A program made the translations under genes and the position numbers. A DNA stretch of 64,000 bases. Source: Oncomelania hupensis (Eukaryota; Mollusca; Gastropoda; Littorinimorpha; Pomatiopsidae). The DNA is taken from contig CM072522.1 of NCBI GenBank assembly GCA_036898135.1, positions 58,998,209 to 59,062,208 of the forward strand. The letters are read 5' to 3'. The notes beneath the pieces were generated by a model. It made no database searches, was not told the DNA's origin, and saw only the letters and a program-made list of their open reading frames with translations. Shown piece by piece: positions 29,063 through 41,184 of this stretch. Position 1 is the first letter of the stretch, and the number at the start of each line of letters is the position of its first letter.

Positions 29063-29962
29063 ATGCTTGTCCATGGTTTTACATATGAAGTTACCTTATT
29101 GATATTGTGTGGTGTGTTTTATATGTTTGTCCATGGTTGTACCTATGGAGTTACCTTATTGATATTGTGTGGTGTGTTTTATATGTTTGTCCATGGTTGT
29201 ACCTATGGAGTTATCTTATTGATATTGTGTGGTGTGTTTTATATGTTTGTCCATGGTTGTACCTATGGAGTTACCTTATTGATATTGTGTGGTGTGTTTT
29301 ATATGTGTGTCCATGGTTGTACCTATGGAGTTACCTTATTGATTTTGTGTGGTGTGTTTTATATGTGTGTCCATGGTTGTACCTATGGAGTTACCTTATT
29401 GATATTGTGTGGTGTGTTTTATATGTGTGTCCATGGTTGTATCTATGGAGTTACCTTATTGATATTGTGTGGTGTGTTTTATATGTGTGTCCATGGTTGT
29501 ACCTATGGAGTTACCTTATTGATATTGTGTGGTGTGTTTTATATGTTTGTCCATGGTTGTACATATGGAGTTACCTTATTGATATTGTGTGGTGTGTTTT
29601 ATATGTGTGTCCATGGTTGTATCTATGGAGTTACCTTATTGATATTGTGTGGTGTGTTTTATATGTGTGTCCATGGTTGTACCTATGGAGTTATCTTATT
29701 GATATTGTGTGGTGTGTTTTATATGTTTGTCCATGGTTGTACATATGGAGTTACCTTATTGATATTGTGTGGTGTGTTTTATATGTGTGTCCATGGTTGT
29801 ACCTATGGAGTTACCTTATTGATATTGTGTGGTGTGTTTTATATGTGTGTCCATGGTTGTACCTATGGAGTTACCTTATTGATATTGTGTGGTGTGTTTT
29901 ATATGTTTGTCCATGGTTGTACCTATGGAGTTACCTTATTGATATTATGTGGTGTGTTTTCA
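29063..29962. repeat. 60-bp minisatellite, 15 copies
   Basis: Exactly 60-bp units (TTATTGATATTGTGTGGTGT, GTCCATGGTTGTACCTATGG) with only a handful of variant sites such as TGTTTGTCC/TGTGTGTCC. Frames are open on the plus strand only because 60 is divisible by three; the peptide would be a hydrophobic 20-residue repeat without other gene features. Confidence 0.96.
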
Positions 29963-29999
29963 ATAGCCGTTTTTGTTCTCCCGTTTCTTTAATGAATGG

Positions 30000-30305
30000 T
30001 TTGAAATGTACCTTTTAAATATGACGTAGCCATGCATTAACATAAGCAACAGTTTGAATATGATGTAATCATGCATTACGACTGTCAACATTTTGATTAT
30101 CGTGTAATCATTCAACATTTTGATGTTGATGTAATCAAGCATTAGTTGTATAAACTTCTCTTTTTTATTATGATGTAGCCATAAACTTCTATTGCATGTT
30201 ATAAAATGATTAGCTTTCTTCTCAGAAGATTCCTACAAATTTGATATTAGTGTTATAAAATGATTAGCTTTATTCTCAGAAGATTCCTACAAACTTGATA
30301 TTAGT
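30000..30305. repeat. diverged 39-bp units and a 54-bp duplication
   Basis: 30020-30150 holds three to four degenerate units of the CATGCATTAACATTATCAAC type that form a homogeneous array at 34790. 30198-30251 is duplicated directly as 30252-30305 (GTTATAAAATGATTAGCTTT) with two to three differences. Confidence 0.75.
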
Positions 30306-31084
30306 TTGTAAACAGTTTTTATTGTTCCAATTTCAGGTATACACGCATTCATCAAAAAGCATTTGTCATACAATGACACAAGTTGAGACAGAAAGATAAC
30401 CTTGAAACACTGAAGACGTCAAATACACAACAGTTGGAACACACCACCAATGTACGTTTGGCTAATGTTATGGTTCTCTTCTTTCTTACTCAAAGTAGTA
30501 GAATAATAATTTAAACGGAATTCAAAAAAAACTATACGTCCTAGAGTAATACAATAATTAATAGCTGAACAATAATATAATATTATTTTTCTTTGAAGCA
30601 ATCCCGTTTCTGCTCTGACAGAAAATTACATTTATCAAGTTATGAAAATATTGCATGCATTTACAAAATTAGTTTCAATATTATATTGCCAGCAAGTAAA
30701 TCATAAAATATAAATATTCAAATTACTGTGTTTGTCATGAACAGAATCCAGAGTCACCACAGTGAAAAACAAAAGTAGCCTACACAGTAAGACTATTTCC
30801 AAGTCACACAAAATAAGCATTCACTCTTTCTTTTTACAGTATATCTTTCACTCCACAATTACACCCTATCCTAGTCCTATTTCGTCCAATCACAGACACT
30901 TTCAGATGCATACGTGAACAGCCTTCTGTTCTCCAAACAGTCTTTATATAACCGAGTCTCATCAGTAAAATATTATTGAACTAGGAAATATAGTACCGAC
31001 GCAAAGCGAATACATACGCCACATGCCTATGTCAACAGCCGTCGCTTGTATACTTGCTCTATAAACACGTGATGTATACCTTTT
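30306..31084. other. AT-rich sequence, no gene seen
   Basis: No exon, RNA or repeat recognised. Confidence 0.4.
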
Positions 31085-32109
31085 CTATCCTATCCTATCC
31101 CGTAACTCGGAGGTCGTAGGGGTACCACAGATGATCGTTTAACCAGCCTACTCCATCTTTTTCTGTCCTCAGCAACCCTGATTGCTTCGCTCAGTGTCAA
31201 AACAGTCCATTCTCGAATGTTGTCCTCCCACCGCATTTTTGGTCTCATTATTCTTCTACCTCCTTGTACTGTGCCTTGCGAGATAATCTTTGCAAGGCCT
31301 GATGATCTGGTGATGTGGCCATACTATCGGAGTTTCCGTTTCTTCACCACTGTGAGCAGGTCATCGTGTTGTCCAATGGCTTGTGTGAAGGTCTGTCGGA
31401 CTTCGTCGTTGGTGAAGTGTTGGGTATAGAAAATGCTTATAAGTTTTCTGCTTTGTATTCTTCGTTGTAGATTTGCTGTGAGAGTCCATGGTTCGCAAGC
31501 ATATATGAAGATGGAGATAACAAGGGACCGCAGCAGCCTTACCTAGGACTGTAGACTGATGGTCCTGTCTTTCCTAATGTGCTTCAACCTTGCCAGCAAC
31601 AGTTGTTTGTACGATCCTGAAGAGGACTTCCTGTCGGTACCCATTGTTGGATACAATGGCTCCTAACTATTTAAAGCTATGCACTGTTGACGGATTGGCC
31701 TTGGACCTTGATGTCCGTTTTTAAGTTCTTGTTTCTCTCCAGGCAATCCATCAATGTCATCCGCAAGACGAAGGTTGGAGATTGCTCTACCCCTTATGCT
31801 GACTGTGCCTTTGTGATCTACTAGGGACTCTGACATGATGCGCTCTAGGAAAGAGTGTTGGAGAGAGTAGGCATCCTTGTTGTTCTGAACCAGTTTACGA
31901 TGGCGCTGTTATGGAGGACTGCACTGGTAGCAAAGGCTGTTCTGAACCAGTTTATGATGGCGCTGTTATGGAGGACTGCACTGGTAGCAAAGGCTGTTCT
32001 GAACCAGTTTACGATGGCGCTGTTATGGAGGACTGCACTGGTAGCAAAGGCTGTTGTGAAGCAGTTTACGATGGCGCTGTTACGGAGGACTGCACTGGTA
32101 GCAAAGGCA
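31085..32109 (-). mobile_element. GGATA-tail LINE, copy 3 (5'-truncated)
   Basis: Minus strand. The 3' tail is the TCCTATCCTATCCTATC run at about 31085-31103 (GGATA on the coding strand). Upstream of it come the C-terminal part, a decayed RT and a 57-bp segment present four times. Many stops and a deletion between 31710 and 31730 make it non-coding. Confidence 0.85.
31882..32109 (-). repeat. 57-bp tandem amplification inside LINE copy 3
   Basis: Four units start at 31882, 31939, 31996 and 32053. They encode the RT segment around LHNSAIVNWFR on the minus strand. Other copies of the family have this segment once, so it was amplified within this copy after insertion. Confidence 0.9.
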
Positions 32110-32279
32110 GGATAAACAAAAAGCTTTCCACAAAACCCTACAAAGAATAAACAACACATTCAAACCCTATCTATCTCTATGAAAACAAAACAAGTAAGCA
32201 CAATCTTTTCATCATAGGGATCTAAAAACGAATTAACCTTTTTCCAGACCCAGCAATCTAACTAGGAAGTAAGCACAAT

Positions 32280-32430
32280 CTTTTCATCATAGGGAACTAA
32301 AACGACTCAACCTTCTCTCAGACCCAGCAATCTAACTGACCTTCTCTCAGATCCAGCAATCTAACTAACCTTCTGTCAGACCCAGCAATGTAACTAACCT
32401 TCTCTCAGACCCAGCAATGTAACTAACCAG
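32280..32430. repeat. ~29-bp tandem repeats
   Basis: Four to five units of CCTTCTCTCAGACCCAGCAA followed by TCTAACTAA. A larger duplication (AAGTAAGCACAATCTTTTCA at 32191 and 32267) precedes them. Confidence 0.8.
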
Positions 32431-33004
32431 AAAAAGGGTGAAACAAACGTATAGATGTGTTATACCAAAACTCAGTCTTGCGTCATAATCCCGGTCTCAT
32501 GATGAAATATCTCGAGAATACAAAAAATACACAAACAAGACTTAAAAACGAAACACAGTTCACCACTAATATTGGAGCCCATACCAAAACACGGAACGCT
32601 TTTGCCACAGCCTTGAAGAGAGCGATAGATCCGAAGAGAGGGTGAGAGAGAGAAGGGAGGGGATAGCAATCACAAAGAGAAGAAGCGTAAAAAAATGGTA
32701 AGAAAGATACACCACAGAAAGTCAACTGAAAGGAAAAACTTAACAGTCCAGTCATAAAACCAAACGGATGCGTCGGGTGATGATACGTCTTGTCAGTCAA
32801 AATCAATAAAACCAAACAAAGAAAACGATAGAAAGAACAAGCAATATGCAGTAGGGAGGAAAACGAGGACGGATAAACGAAGGACACTTTACACACCAAG
32901 AAAGTACATGATATCACAAACACACACTCTCTCTATGAGATCAGCAGCCCATAATTAATTTCAATAATTATCTAATTATATCTCGATCGCAAATGACTCG
33001 TAGG
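32431..33004. other. no gene seen
   Basis: Purine-rich on the plus strand with a 146-codon minus frame lacking recognisable domains. I do not support it as a gene. Confidence 0.4.
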
Positions 33005-34050
33005 CATGCACACAGAGTACTGTTCTAATCTTTACAACCTACACACCAAACGGAGACCCATCAGTTCTAGCATGTGAGCAGAACAGAGAGTACTGCTCTT
33101 ATCTTTACAACCTACACAGCAAAAGGATTTCTACTCTCTCCAACACTCTTCAACATCTTTCTAGAGCGCATCATGTCAGATGCTCTTGCAGATCACGAGG
33201 GCACTGTCAGCATAGGGCGAAGAGCAATCTCCAACCCTCGTTTTGCGGACGACATTGATGGATTGGCTGGAGAGGAACAAGAACGTGAACAGCCTACCCA
33301 AAGGCTTGACACAACCTCCATAGTCTATGGAATGTACATAAGTGCAGAGAAGACCAAAATGATAACCAACAACACCAATGGCATCAACACGGACATCAAA
33401 GTCCAAGGCCAATCCATCAATACAGTGCATAGCTTCAAATATTTAGGAGCCATTGTATTCGACAATGGGTCCAGATAGGAAGTCCTCTCCATGATCGCAC
33501 AAACAACTGCTGCCTTAACCAGTTTGAAACACATTTGGAAAGACAGGACCATCAGTCTACACTCCAAAGTATTGCTGCTGCGCTACCTTGTCATCTCCAT
33601 TTTCATATTCGCTTGCAAAACATGGACTGTCACTGCAGATCCATAACGAAGAATAAAAAGCTTGGAGATGAGGTGCTACAAAAGACTTCAGGGCATTTCC
33701 TATACCCGGCACGTCACCAACAATGAAGTCCAACAGACCATCACACAAGCCATTGGACAACATGATGACATGCTCACAGTGGTGAAGAAACGAAACCTAC
33801 GATGGTATGGCTACGCCACCATATCATCAGGTCTTGCAAAGACCATCCTGCAAGTTACGGTGCAAAGGAGGCAGAAGAAGAGGGAAACAGAATAAGAGGT
33901 TGGATGACAACATTCGAGAATGGACTCGCTTGACACTGAGCGAAGCCATGAGGGTTGCTGAGGACAGAGAAAGATGGAGTACGCTGGTTAAACGATCTTC
34001 TGTGTGCCCCAACGACCTCAGAGTTACGGTATAGATTAGGAAAGGATAGG
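33005..34050 (+). mobile_element. GGATA-tail LINE, copy 4 (internally deleted)
   Basis: Starts with the linker region, present twice in short form (ACTGTTCTAATCTTTACAAC, ACTGCTCTTATCTTTACAAC). It then jumps directly to the RT C-terminal half: FLLSPTLFNIFLERIMSDAL, FADDIDGLAGE near 33240, and RWYGYA near 33800. A degenerate GGATAGG tail is at 34036-34050. The N-terminal RT and endonuclease are missing and stops follow. Confidence 0.85.
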
Positions 34051-34144
34051 TATTCATGCATTAACATTATTAACACTTTGATTACGGTGTAGTCATGCAT
34101 TCACATTATTATTATTTTGATTATGGTGTAGTCATGCATTAACT

Positions 34145-34360
<216 letters not shown>

Positions 34361-34789
34361 TAAAGCGCAATTCCAAACTAAAAAGTCTGCTCAAAGCACT
34401 CCCACTCATACCCTCACAGAATTAAGCAAAAGTATTTTAAAAAAAAACATCCATACATATAAATATTTTAAATCTAAAAGATGTAAGAAACATTAACACA
34501 AAACCAAACATGGCTTAATCAAATACAATACAGTATAAATACAATAAAATACACTGACGGAACTTAAACTTGACACTGACTGACTGAGCCAGTAATAACA
34601 AACAAGCAATGGAATAAAATAGTTAACTATTGCCAAACTTCATTAGCCCATTACGTAAAGACCATAAAAATGTAGGACCCTGGGCCCAGTGACCGACAGA
34701 CCAGGGCTAAACTAAGAAGAAGCACGCACCCCTCTCTTGTCGAATTCGGAAGTAGGGGACGGGGAGGGGGGTGGAGGGTTGCGGGACCA
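34361..34789 (-). other. possible SINE 3' end (minus) and unique sequence
   Basis: Next to the ATTT run, the minus strand reads TGCTTTGAGCAG ... GCGCTTTATAAA followed by (AAAT)n, the usual ending of many animal SINEs. No A or B box was found upstream, so the head is missing or diverged. The remainder is unassigned. Confidence 0.4.
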
Positions 34790-35215
34790 TTTTGAGTATG
34801 GTGCAGTCATGCATTAACATTATCAACATTTTGACCACAGTGCAGTCATGCATTAACATTATCAACATTTTGATTACGGTGCAGTCATGCATTAACATTA
34901 TTAACATTTTGATTATGGTGCAGTCATGTATTAACATTATCAACATTTTGATTACGGTGCAGTCATGCATTAACATTATCAACATTTTGATTACAGTGCA
35001 GTCATGCATTAACATTATCAACAGTTTGATTACGGTGCAGTCATGCATTAACATTATCAACATTTTGATTACGGTGTAGTCATGCATTAACATTATCAAC
35101 ATTTTGACCAAGGTGTAGTCATGCATTAACATTAACAACATTTTGACCACGGTGTAGTCATGCATTAACATTATCAGCACTTTGTTATGGTGTAGTCATG
35201 CATTAACTTGTCGAC
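34790..35215. repeat. 39-bp minisatellite, about 11 copies
   Basis: Units of CATGCATTAACATTATCAAC + ATTTTGATTACGGTGCAGT. Related degenerate units occur at 34050-34156 and 30020-30150. Frames open on both strands are incidental (39 = 13 codons). Confidence 0.93.
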
Positions 35216-35249
35216 AAGTTTTAATAGCCTAGATGTTCATACTTAGCGG

Positions 35250-35784
35250 CAGTGTTTGAAGATTTGTTTAACTGTGAACTGTTACCAAGTCATTGTACAT
35301 GTCTGTATAGGCGTGTTAAGTTAGATTTCAGCTTCAGTGCTCTACGATATTCAGCAACGTTGGGATTTAATAAGAGTTATTACCGTACCATGGACTGGTG
35401 TTGGCAGTCTTTCGCTCCTCATTTTCCAATATTCTCCAGCCTTTCCCCATTCCATGTTCTGCCAGGTCTATATGTTGCCTCCCGTAATGTTCTTTCAAGG
35501 CTTTACAGGTCTATGTTCCTCAGAGTCAATGTATATTCAGGTCTGTTCCCTAAGGTCTGTAACAAACCTAATAATGGGGCAACATAGGCCTGGAAGAATA
35601 TGGACATATAGAATTATAGACCTGGGAGAACATAGATATGCTACCAACATATATGTGTTCCCTGTTTATGGTTGTACCAGTAAGACTATTTCAGGCAGTT
35701 TATGTTTATGGTTGTGCCTGTATGACTGTTTCTAGCAGTTTATGTTTAATAAAAAACAACAACCCATTTTATAAATCGTTTAAC
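35250..35784. repeat. dispersed repeat copy without expansion
   Basis: TTTTCCAATATTCTCCA and TTCTTTCAAGGCTTTACAGG here, and GAACATAGATATGCTACCA near 35630, correspond in order to the flanks of the 54-bp array at 26690-27660. This copy lacks the amplified 54-bp unit. The span includes short open frames not supported as genes. Confidence 0.65.
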
Positions 35785-36400
35785 GGTCTGATGCTGGTGT
35801 ATTTCATGGTTTTGCTACACATAAACTGTTTATAACCTTAAATTATACCTGTCCACGTTTTGCTACACATAAATTGTTTATAATCTTAGTTTATATCTGT
35901 CTACGTTTTGCTACACATAAACTGTTTATAACCTTATATTATACCTGTCCACGTTTTGCTACACATAAATTGTTTATAATCTTGGATTATATCTCTCCAC
36001 GTTTTGCTACACATAAACTGTTTATAACCTTACATGTAGATTATACCTGTCCACGTTTTCCTACACGTAAACTGTTTATAACCTTGGATTATACCTGTCC
36101 ACGTTTTGCTACACATAAACTGTTTATAACCCTGGATTATACCTGTCCACGTTTTGCTACACATAAATTGTTTATAACCTTGGATTATACCTGTCCACGT
36201 TTTGCTACACATAAACTGTTTATAACCTTAGATTATACCTGTCCACGTTTTGCTACACATAAATTGTTTATTACCTTGGATTATACCTGTCCACGTTTTG
36301 CTACACATAAACTGTTTATAACCTTAGATTATACCTGTCCACGTTTTGCTACACATAAACTGTTTAAAACCTTGGATTATACCTGTCCACGTTTGTATCT
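35785..36400. repeat. 48-bp minisatellite, about 12 copies
   Basis: Units of TTATACCTGTCCACGTTTTG + CTACACATAAACTGTTTATA + ACCTTGGA. The right edge (GTATCTATGCGGTTATCTCA) resembles the edge of the 60-bp array (GTACCTATGGAGTTACCTTA), placing both inside one repeat family. Confidence 0.93.
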
Positions 36401-36659
36401 ATGCGGTTATCTCATTGACATTTGTTGTTGTTAATATGTCAATTTTCGGGTGTTGTGTACTTCCTCCCGTTTTATTTATGAATGGTTTGAACTTTTGCCT
36501 TTTAATAATGACGTAGTCATGCCTAAACTTGTCAAACACTTTTTAATAAATTTAAATGTTGTGCTTTAAATCAATGTTTTTTGTTTTGTTTTGTTTTTAT
36601 TAAAAAAAATATTTTTCCACCAACAATATTTTTATGTCTTTATTACTTTGTCTGTCTTA

Positions 36660-36682
36660 TCATCCGTACCACCACCACCATC

Positions 36683-36767
<85 letters not shown>

Positions 36768-37025
36768 CCATCAACACCACCATCACCATCATCATCGTCA
36801 TCGATCATTATTATCATCATCACCATCATTATCATCATCATCATCGCCTGCTTTTCTTTATCATCATCACCGTCATCATCATTGCCTTCAAAATTAGCAT
36901 CATCATCAACATTATCGCAATCATCATATCTTTCGCTTCTTTACGTCTTCCTTTCTCTCTTATTATCATTATCATCATCACAATTATCATAATCATCGTC
37001 ATCATCGTCATCATCATCATCATCG

Positions 37026-37069
<44 letters not shown>

Positions 37070-37095
37070 GTCATCCTCATCATTATCGTTATCAT
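36660..37095. repeat. (ATC)n microsatellite tract
   Basis: Long runs of CAT/ATC, with GTC/CAC interruptions and two T-rich breaks. It gives poly-His, poly-Ser and poly-Ile frames, none credible as a gene. Confidence 0.93.
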
Positions 37096-37229
37096 CATTA
37101 TTGCCTTCATAATTATCATCATTATCAACATCCTCGCAATCATCATATATTTCCCTTCTTTCCCTTTGTCTTTCTTTTTCTCATTTATTATTCCACTTCC
37201 TCTTTCTTTTTTCTCTCTATGTCTCTGCC

Positions 37230-37347
37230 AGCCGTCTATTTCTTCTTCTTCTTTTTCTTCTTCTTCTTCTTCTTCTTCTTCTTCTTCTTCTTCTTCTTCT
37301 TCTTCTTCTTCTTCTTCTTCTTCTTCTTCTTCTTCTCCTGTTTAATT

Positions 37348-37442
<95 letters not shown>
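37230..37442. repeat. (TTC)n then (TAA)n microsatellites
   Basis: About 105 bp of TTC followed, after 15 bp, by about 95 bp of AAT/TAA. Pure homopurine-homopyrimidine in the first half. Confidence 0.97.
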
Positions 37443-37443
<1 letters not shown>

Positions 37444-38494
37444 TTTCCCGGTGTGGGCGTATCATCCATCGACCTGCGAGGTACCTAGATTGAGAAGAGC
37501 AGCCTACGACCAGTGCTATGCCGTTCCAAGGCCAGATGGTTTCGAAATCGAATCAAAGATAAAAGACAGTAAATGCTCCCCTCCTTCCGGTTATTTCTTT
37601 GAAAGACTCTAAAACTATAAAATTGCGCACTTCGAAGCGCCGATGTAAATGTCAACTTGTGAGGGGAGATGTAATGAGATGTTCATGTAATAAGACATCG
37701 CAGCTACTTCCGTTTGGTACTTCCAGTTAGTAAAGTAACGCACGCAGACTGGCATGTGGTAAAATCTCTCTGGCCTCCATCGCATTCTTGTTTATGTTGT
37801 ACGTCGTCATCCTCCGTCATCACGATCATAGCACAACTGTCAATAGCAAAATTCCAAAATTTGACAGTAACATATCAAGAATAATTTAAAAAAAAATGTT
37901 TACTGAATAGAAGCAGCCATTGCTGCCAACAAACCACAGGCCGCGGAAGCCAATGTCAGTGATGGAATAAAGAAGGAATGAAGGGAGATGAAGTGAGGTT
38001 ACAGGGACAATTTATAAACATGGCATTCTGCAACGGAAACAAAAGAAGACACACAATAACAAGTACAAGCTTTAAAATGTAACATAAATGTAAAAGTCAT
38101 ATCAACATAACACAAATATTCCAAATTTTTACTAATGCTAAGTTAGTTAATTTTTTGGAGGCATACGAAACTAATTTAGTAAATGACAATCTGACTTTGT
38201 AATTCGTCCATTTCGGTAACTCCTCCAATCCCGAATAAATTCTATGAATAATTTATAAGTAGCTGCTTGTTTTCTTTACCTTTGATATAAAAAAAATTTT
38301 CACAGGTAAGCATTATTATATCTATTCTCTATTAAAAAATTTTCTTTGCGCCAGTGTCTTTCTACTAAAACATTAGCGAATAAATTTATAACGGTATGGA
38401 GATTTTTCCCTTAGCAAACTTTCGGTATTACTTCCCCTGTTCATATTGAGATTGTGCAGTTGTTTTGCAACGTTGAGTGCTGCATTGCTCTGTT
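37443..38494 (+). other. 5' flank of zinc-finger block A
   Basis: The stretch from about 37955 (GATGGAATAAAGAAGGAATG) to 38494 is colinear with 54440-54959 before block B, including the last 120 bp before the start codon. It is therefore the promoter and 5' UTR region shared by the duplicates. No TATA box is obvious at a fitting distance. Confidence 0.6.
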
Positions 38495-38595
38495 ATGGAG
38501 GACGAAGACAGTCCAATGCTAGGTGAAGCTGGAGATTGACATTGCTGAGGAACCAGTGGTAGACTGGATGAGATTGCAAGCTTGGCATGCGCAAG
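38495..38595 (+). pseudogene. zinc-finger gene A, exon 1 (5-nt deletion)
   Basis: Homologous to exon 1 of block B but missing five bases after ATGCT, so the frame from ATG 38495 ends after MEDEDSPMLGEAGD. The donor AAG|GTGAGT at 38595/38596 is preserved. An in-frame ATG further down (WMRLQAWHAQ) could start a shortened protein, so the locus is not necessarily dead. The lost segment includes the VKLE motif. Confidence 0.8.
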
Positions 38596-39262
38596 GTGAG
38601 TTGGCTCCGGTGATGAAACATTCATCATTGAACATGGAAACTGACATTTTACAACTACAGCCAATACAGGACAGTTAAGATCAACATCGTGGTATCAACC
38701 TTTACAGAAAAATATAATTTCCATGCCAGTCAAACTGAAAGCTTTGTCATTCTCCTAATACTGTTATCTGAATTGAATGGCTAATCATTTATTTTTTCTT
38801 TGTTTAAATGTATTTTACTACAAATGTGTACAATGTAATTTTTTTTTTTACATTTGATTTTGAGATGTCACAAAGTAACACAAATGTTAACATCAGCGCT
38901 CCTTGAAGAATGGTATCACTGAAAAGGATTTAAATAAGTGTCAGGTTTAGCACACCCACACCCTAACAAAAACAAAATAGTTTTTTTTTCCTTAACTGGC
39001 TTTTGTGTGGACTGTGCAGTGAATGCTTGGTGCTGATCTTAACTACTACAACGTTGTTTCTGCAGAATTTGTTTTAATTACAAATAGTGAAATAGACCAG
39101 TTCTTTGTTCATCCTTGATTGCATTTTCGAGGTTTATTTACTGTATCATTTGTAATATTTAGGTGAGAGGAACAGATTTACATTTTTTATGTGATGGTTT
39201 TTCAGTTCGTCATTATGCTTTCTGTCAGGAACTATTCACATGAGAGCTGTTGTTTTGTTTAG

Positions 39263-39463
39263 AAATTGCAGGAAGAGAAAGCCATCATGTTTCTGACAGC
39301 AGCAGTGAACAGATTGTCAGAGGTACCACTAACATGACTGGCAGTGAGTTCAACATAAAGGAAGAATCAGAAAGCAAGACACCGGACAGTGACGTGATGG
39401 AGCCACATATACCACTGTTGTGTACAGTGAAGACAGAACCTGACTGTGACACTGAGCAATATG
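39263..39463 (+). CDS. zinc-finger gene A, exon 2
   Basis: Acceptor TTTTGTTTAG|AAATT and donor TATG|GTAAGT; phase 1 on both sides, so it joins exon 1 (G + AA = Glu) and exon 3. Encodes 67 residues, acidic and serine-rich, with two psi-K-x-E motifs: NIKEES and TVKTEPDCDTEQY. Likely role: N-terminal regulatory region of a nuclear C2H2 factor; no KRAB, SCAN or BTB domain is visible. Confidence 0.82.
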
Positions 39464-40311
39464 GTAAGTATATTAGCATATTATTGTCAGGGCTCCCCAT
39501 TTGCAGTGAATTTAAAGAGTGGAATTACTTTCATTTTATAATTTAAAGGATTTTTTTCTTTCCTTGTTAAGCATTTTAAGGAATGGAGAACGCCATGATT
39601 GATAGTTTCGTAGTGAAACAAAAGAAGTAGCCACGGGATACGATGCATCACAAACCTACATCAGATCAATCTATGATGTCACTTTCTAAGCGTAGCAAGA
39701 TGATTTAGGAGCTTTGGGATTGGTTGATAGTGCAAAAGATAAACCAATGTACATCGAGATAATTTTTCAGCCGCATGGCCCTGTTAATTTTAGGAATGCA
39801 TTCAAAAACTTTTCACCCTGTAGACTGTTTTTCAGGTGTTTTCTGCACCAATTGTAACATTTAAGACGTTTTTCACACCTGACCATTGATTCTAAGGTGT
39901 GATTTTGAGGGTCTTAAGGTATGATTATGCCCAATCTCAGGATAATAAAGAACCTGATAGTAATACTTGTCATGGTTAGGGTTTTGTTTTGTTTCAGGTC
40001 GTTTTTTTTTGTTTTGTTTTTGTTTTTTTTTAAACTATTGTTATTGTAGCTGAAATGCTTTACAGTTTTTCTTCTCTAGATCTCATTTAAGTATATTACA
40101 GGCTGTGAGCTCAATAACTTGCCTTATGTGCCAGGGAACCAATGTTTAATTCCACAAGTGTCAAGATCAATTTTCATTGAAGTTTAATTTTTAGTGATTT
40201 CAAGTTTGTGTGATCCACACAGGACTATGGATGTGAGTGACAACAACTGTTCAGTTTTATCATCCACTATGGCACTCGCCCATGATGTGTTTGCTGATTT
40301 CTTTGTTACAG

Positions 40312-40391
40312 AAAGCAGTGGGCCATTGGACACGAAGACAGTGTGGGTGATGTCAGAGACATATACTGATGTACATCCAGTGGGGCCTGAG
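40312..40391 (+). CDS. zinc-finger gene A, exon 3
   Basis: 80 bp, acceptor CTTTGTTACAG|AA, donor CTGAG|GTAATA, phase 1 to 0. Encodes ESSGPLDTKTVWVMSETYTD...GPE. The VKTE motif kept in block B has become VMSE here. The reading frame is also open upstream of the acceptor back to an ATG at 40226, conserved with block B, so a longer alternative first exon is possible. Confidence 0.75.
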
Positions 40392-40505
40392 GTAATAATC
40401 GAGCTTGATGTCTCTTATACAAATCTTCAGCACATGAACTGTGTGGTACAGTAATCCAAATGTACTGATAGTTGTTGAGTAATATATTCTCATTATTGAT
40501 TTCAG

Positions 40506-40560
40506 GACTCAGAACTGTGTACAGTGAAGACAGAGCCTGACAGTGACACAGAGGGATACA
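40506..40560 (+). CDS. zinc-finger gene A, exon 4
   Basis: 55 bp between TGATTTCAG and GTAAGT, phase 0 to 1. Encodes DSELCTVKTEPDSDTEGY, a near-repeat of the end of exon 2 (LLCTVKTEPDCDTEQY). Exons 4 and 5 look like a duplicate of the exon 2 tail plus exon 3. Confidence 0.8.
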
Positions 40561-40570
40561 GTAAGTATAG

Positions 40571-40825
40571 TAGTGTTTTATATTTAGCAGTAGTGTTTTA
40601 TACTTAGCAGTTGTGTTTTATACTTAGCAGTAGTGTTTTATACTTAGCAGTAGTGTTTTATATTTAGCAGTAGTGTTTTATACTTAGCAGTAGTGTTTTA
40701 TACTTAGCAGTAGTGTTTTATATTTAGCAGTAGTGTTTTATACTTAGCAGTAGTGTTTTATATTTAGCAGTAGTGTGTTATATTTAGCAGTAGTGTTTTA
40801 TAATTGGCAGTAGTGTTTTATAATT
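40571..40825. repeat. 20-bp minisatellite in intron 4
   Basis: About 12 copies of TAGTGTTTTATACTTAGCAG start 10 bp after the exon 4 donor. Block B has a single diverged copy here (TTAGTGCTTCATATTTAGAA), so the array expanded after duplication. Its closeness to the donor could affect splicing. Confidence 0.92.
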
Positions 40826-41184
40826 GTCATGTTGTTATCTGTATTGTGATTGTGGCTTAGGTGCTGTACAGTTTCAACTTTCTTGACCTAAAGTGTAGGA
40901 CAGGCTCTGAGCTATGCTACATGCATGTGACAGGAACATTTTCTATTGGGGGAATGTTTTGTGGTGTAAGCCCCATAGTAATTCAGGCTTGAGTGATTAA
41001 AAACTGTGCTTGTGTTTTTATAATAAAAGATAAATAAGTCAATAACTAAATGAATGCTAAATGTGCCTTATTATTAAATCAGACCTCGGAAGAGTCCGCT
41101 GGACCTAAAGCAACAATTATGTAATGTTATTAAATCAGACATAAAGTGGTGATGTGTAACCAACATACACACTCACATGACACA

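Noticed and set aside
29063..30018. Two overlapping ORFs of about 300 codons with hydrophobic 20-residue repeats
   Set aside because: 60-bp minisatellite with both frames open; no independent sign of coding.
32483..32923. 146-codon minus ORF, cysteine- and phenylalanine-rich
   Set aside because: Complement of a purine-rich stretch, no domain, no splice or conservation evidence.
36581..37488. Poly-Ile, poly-Ser, poly-His and poly-Phe ORFs
   Set aside because: Translation of trinucleotide microsatellites in all frames.
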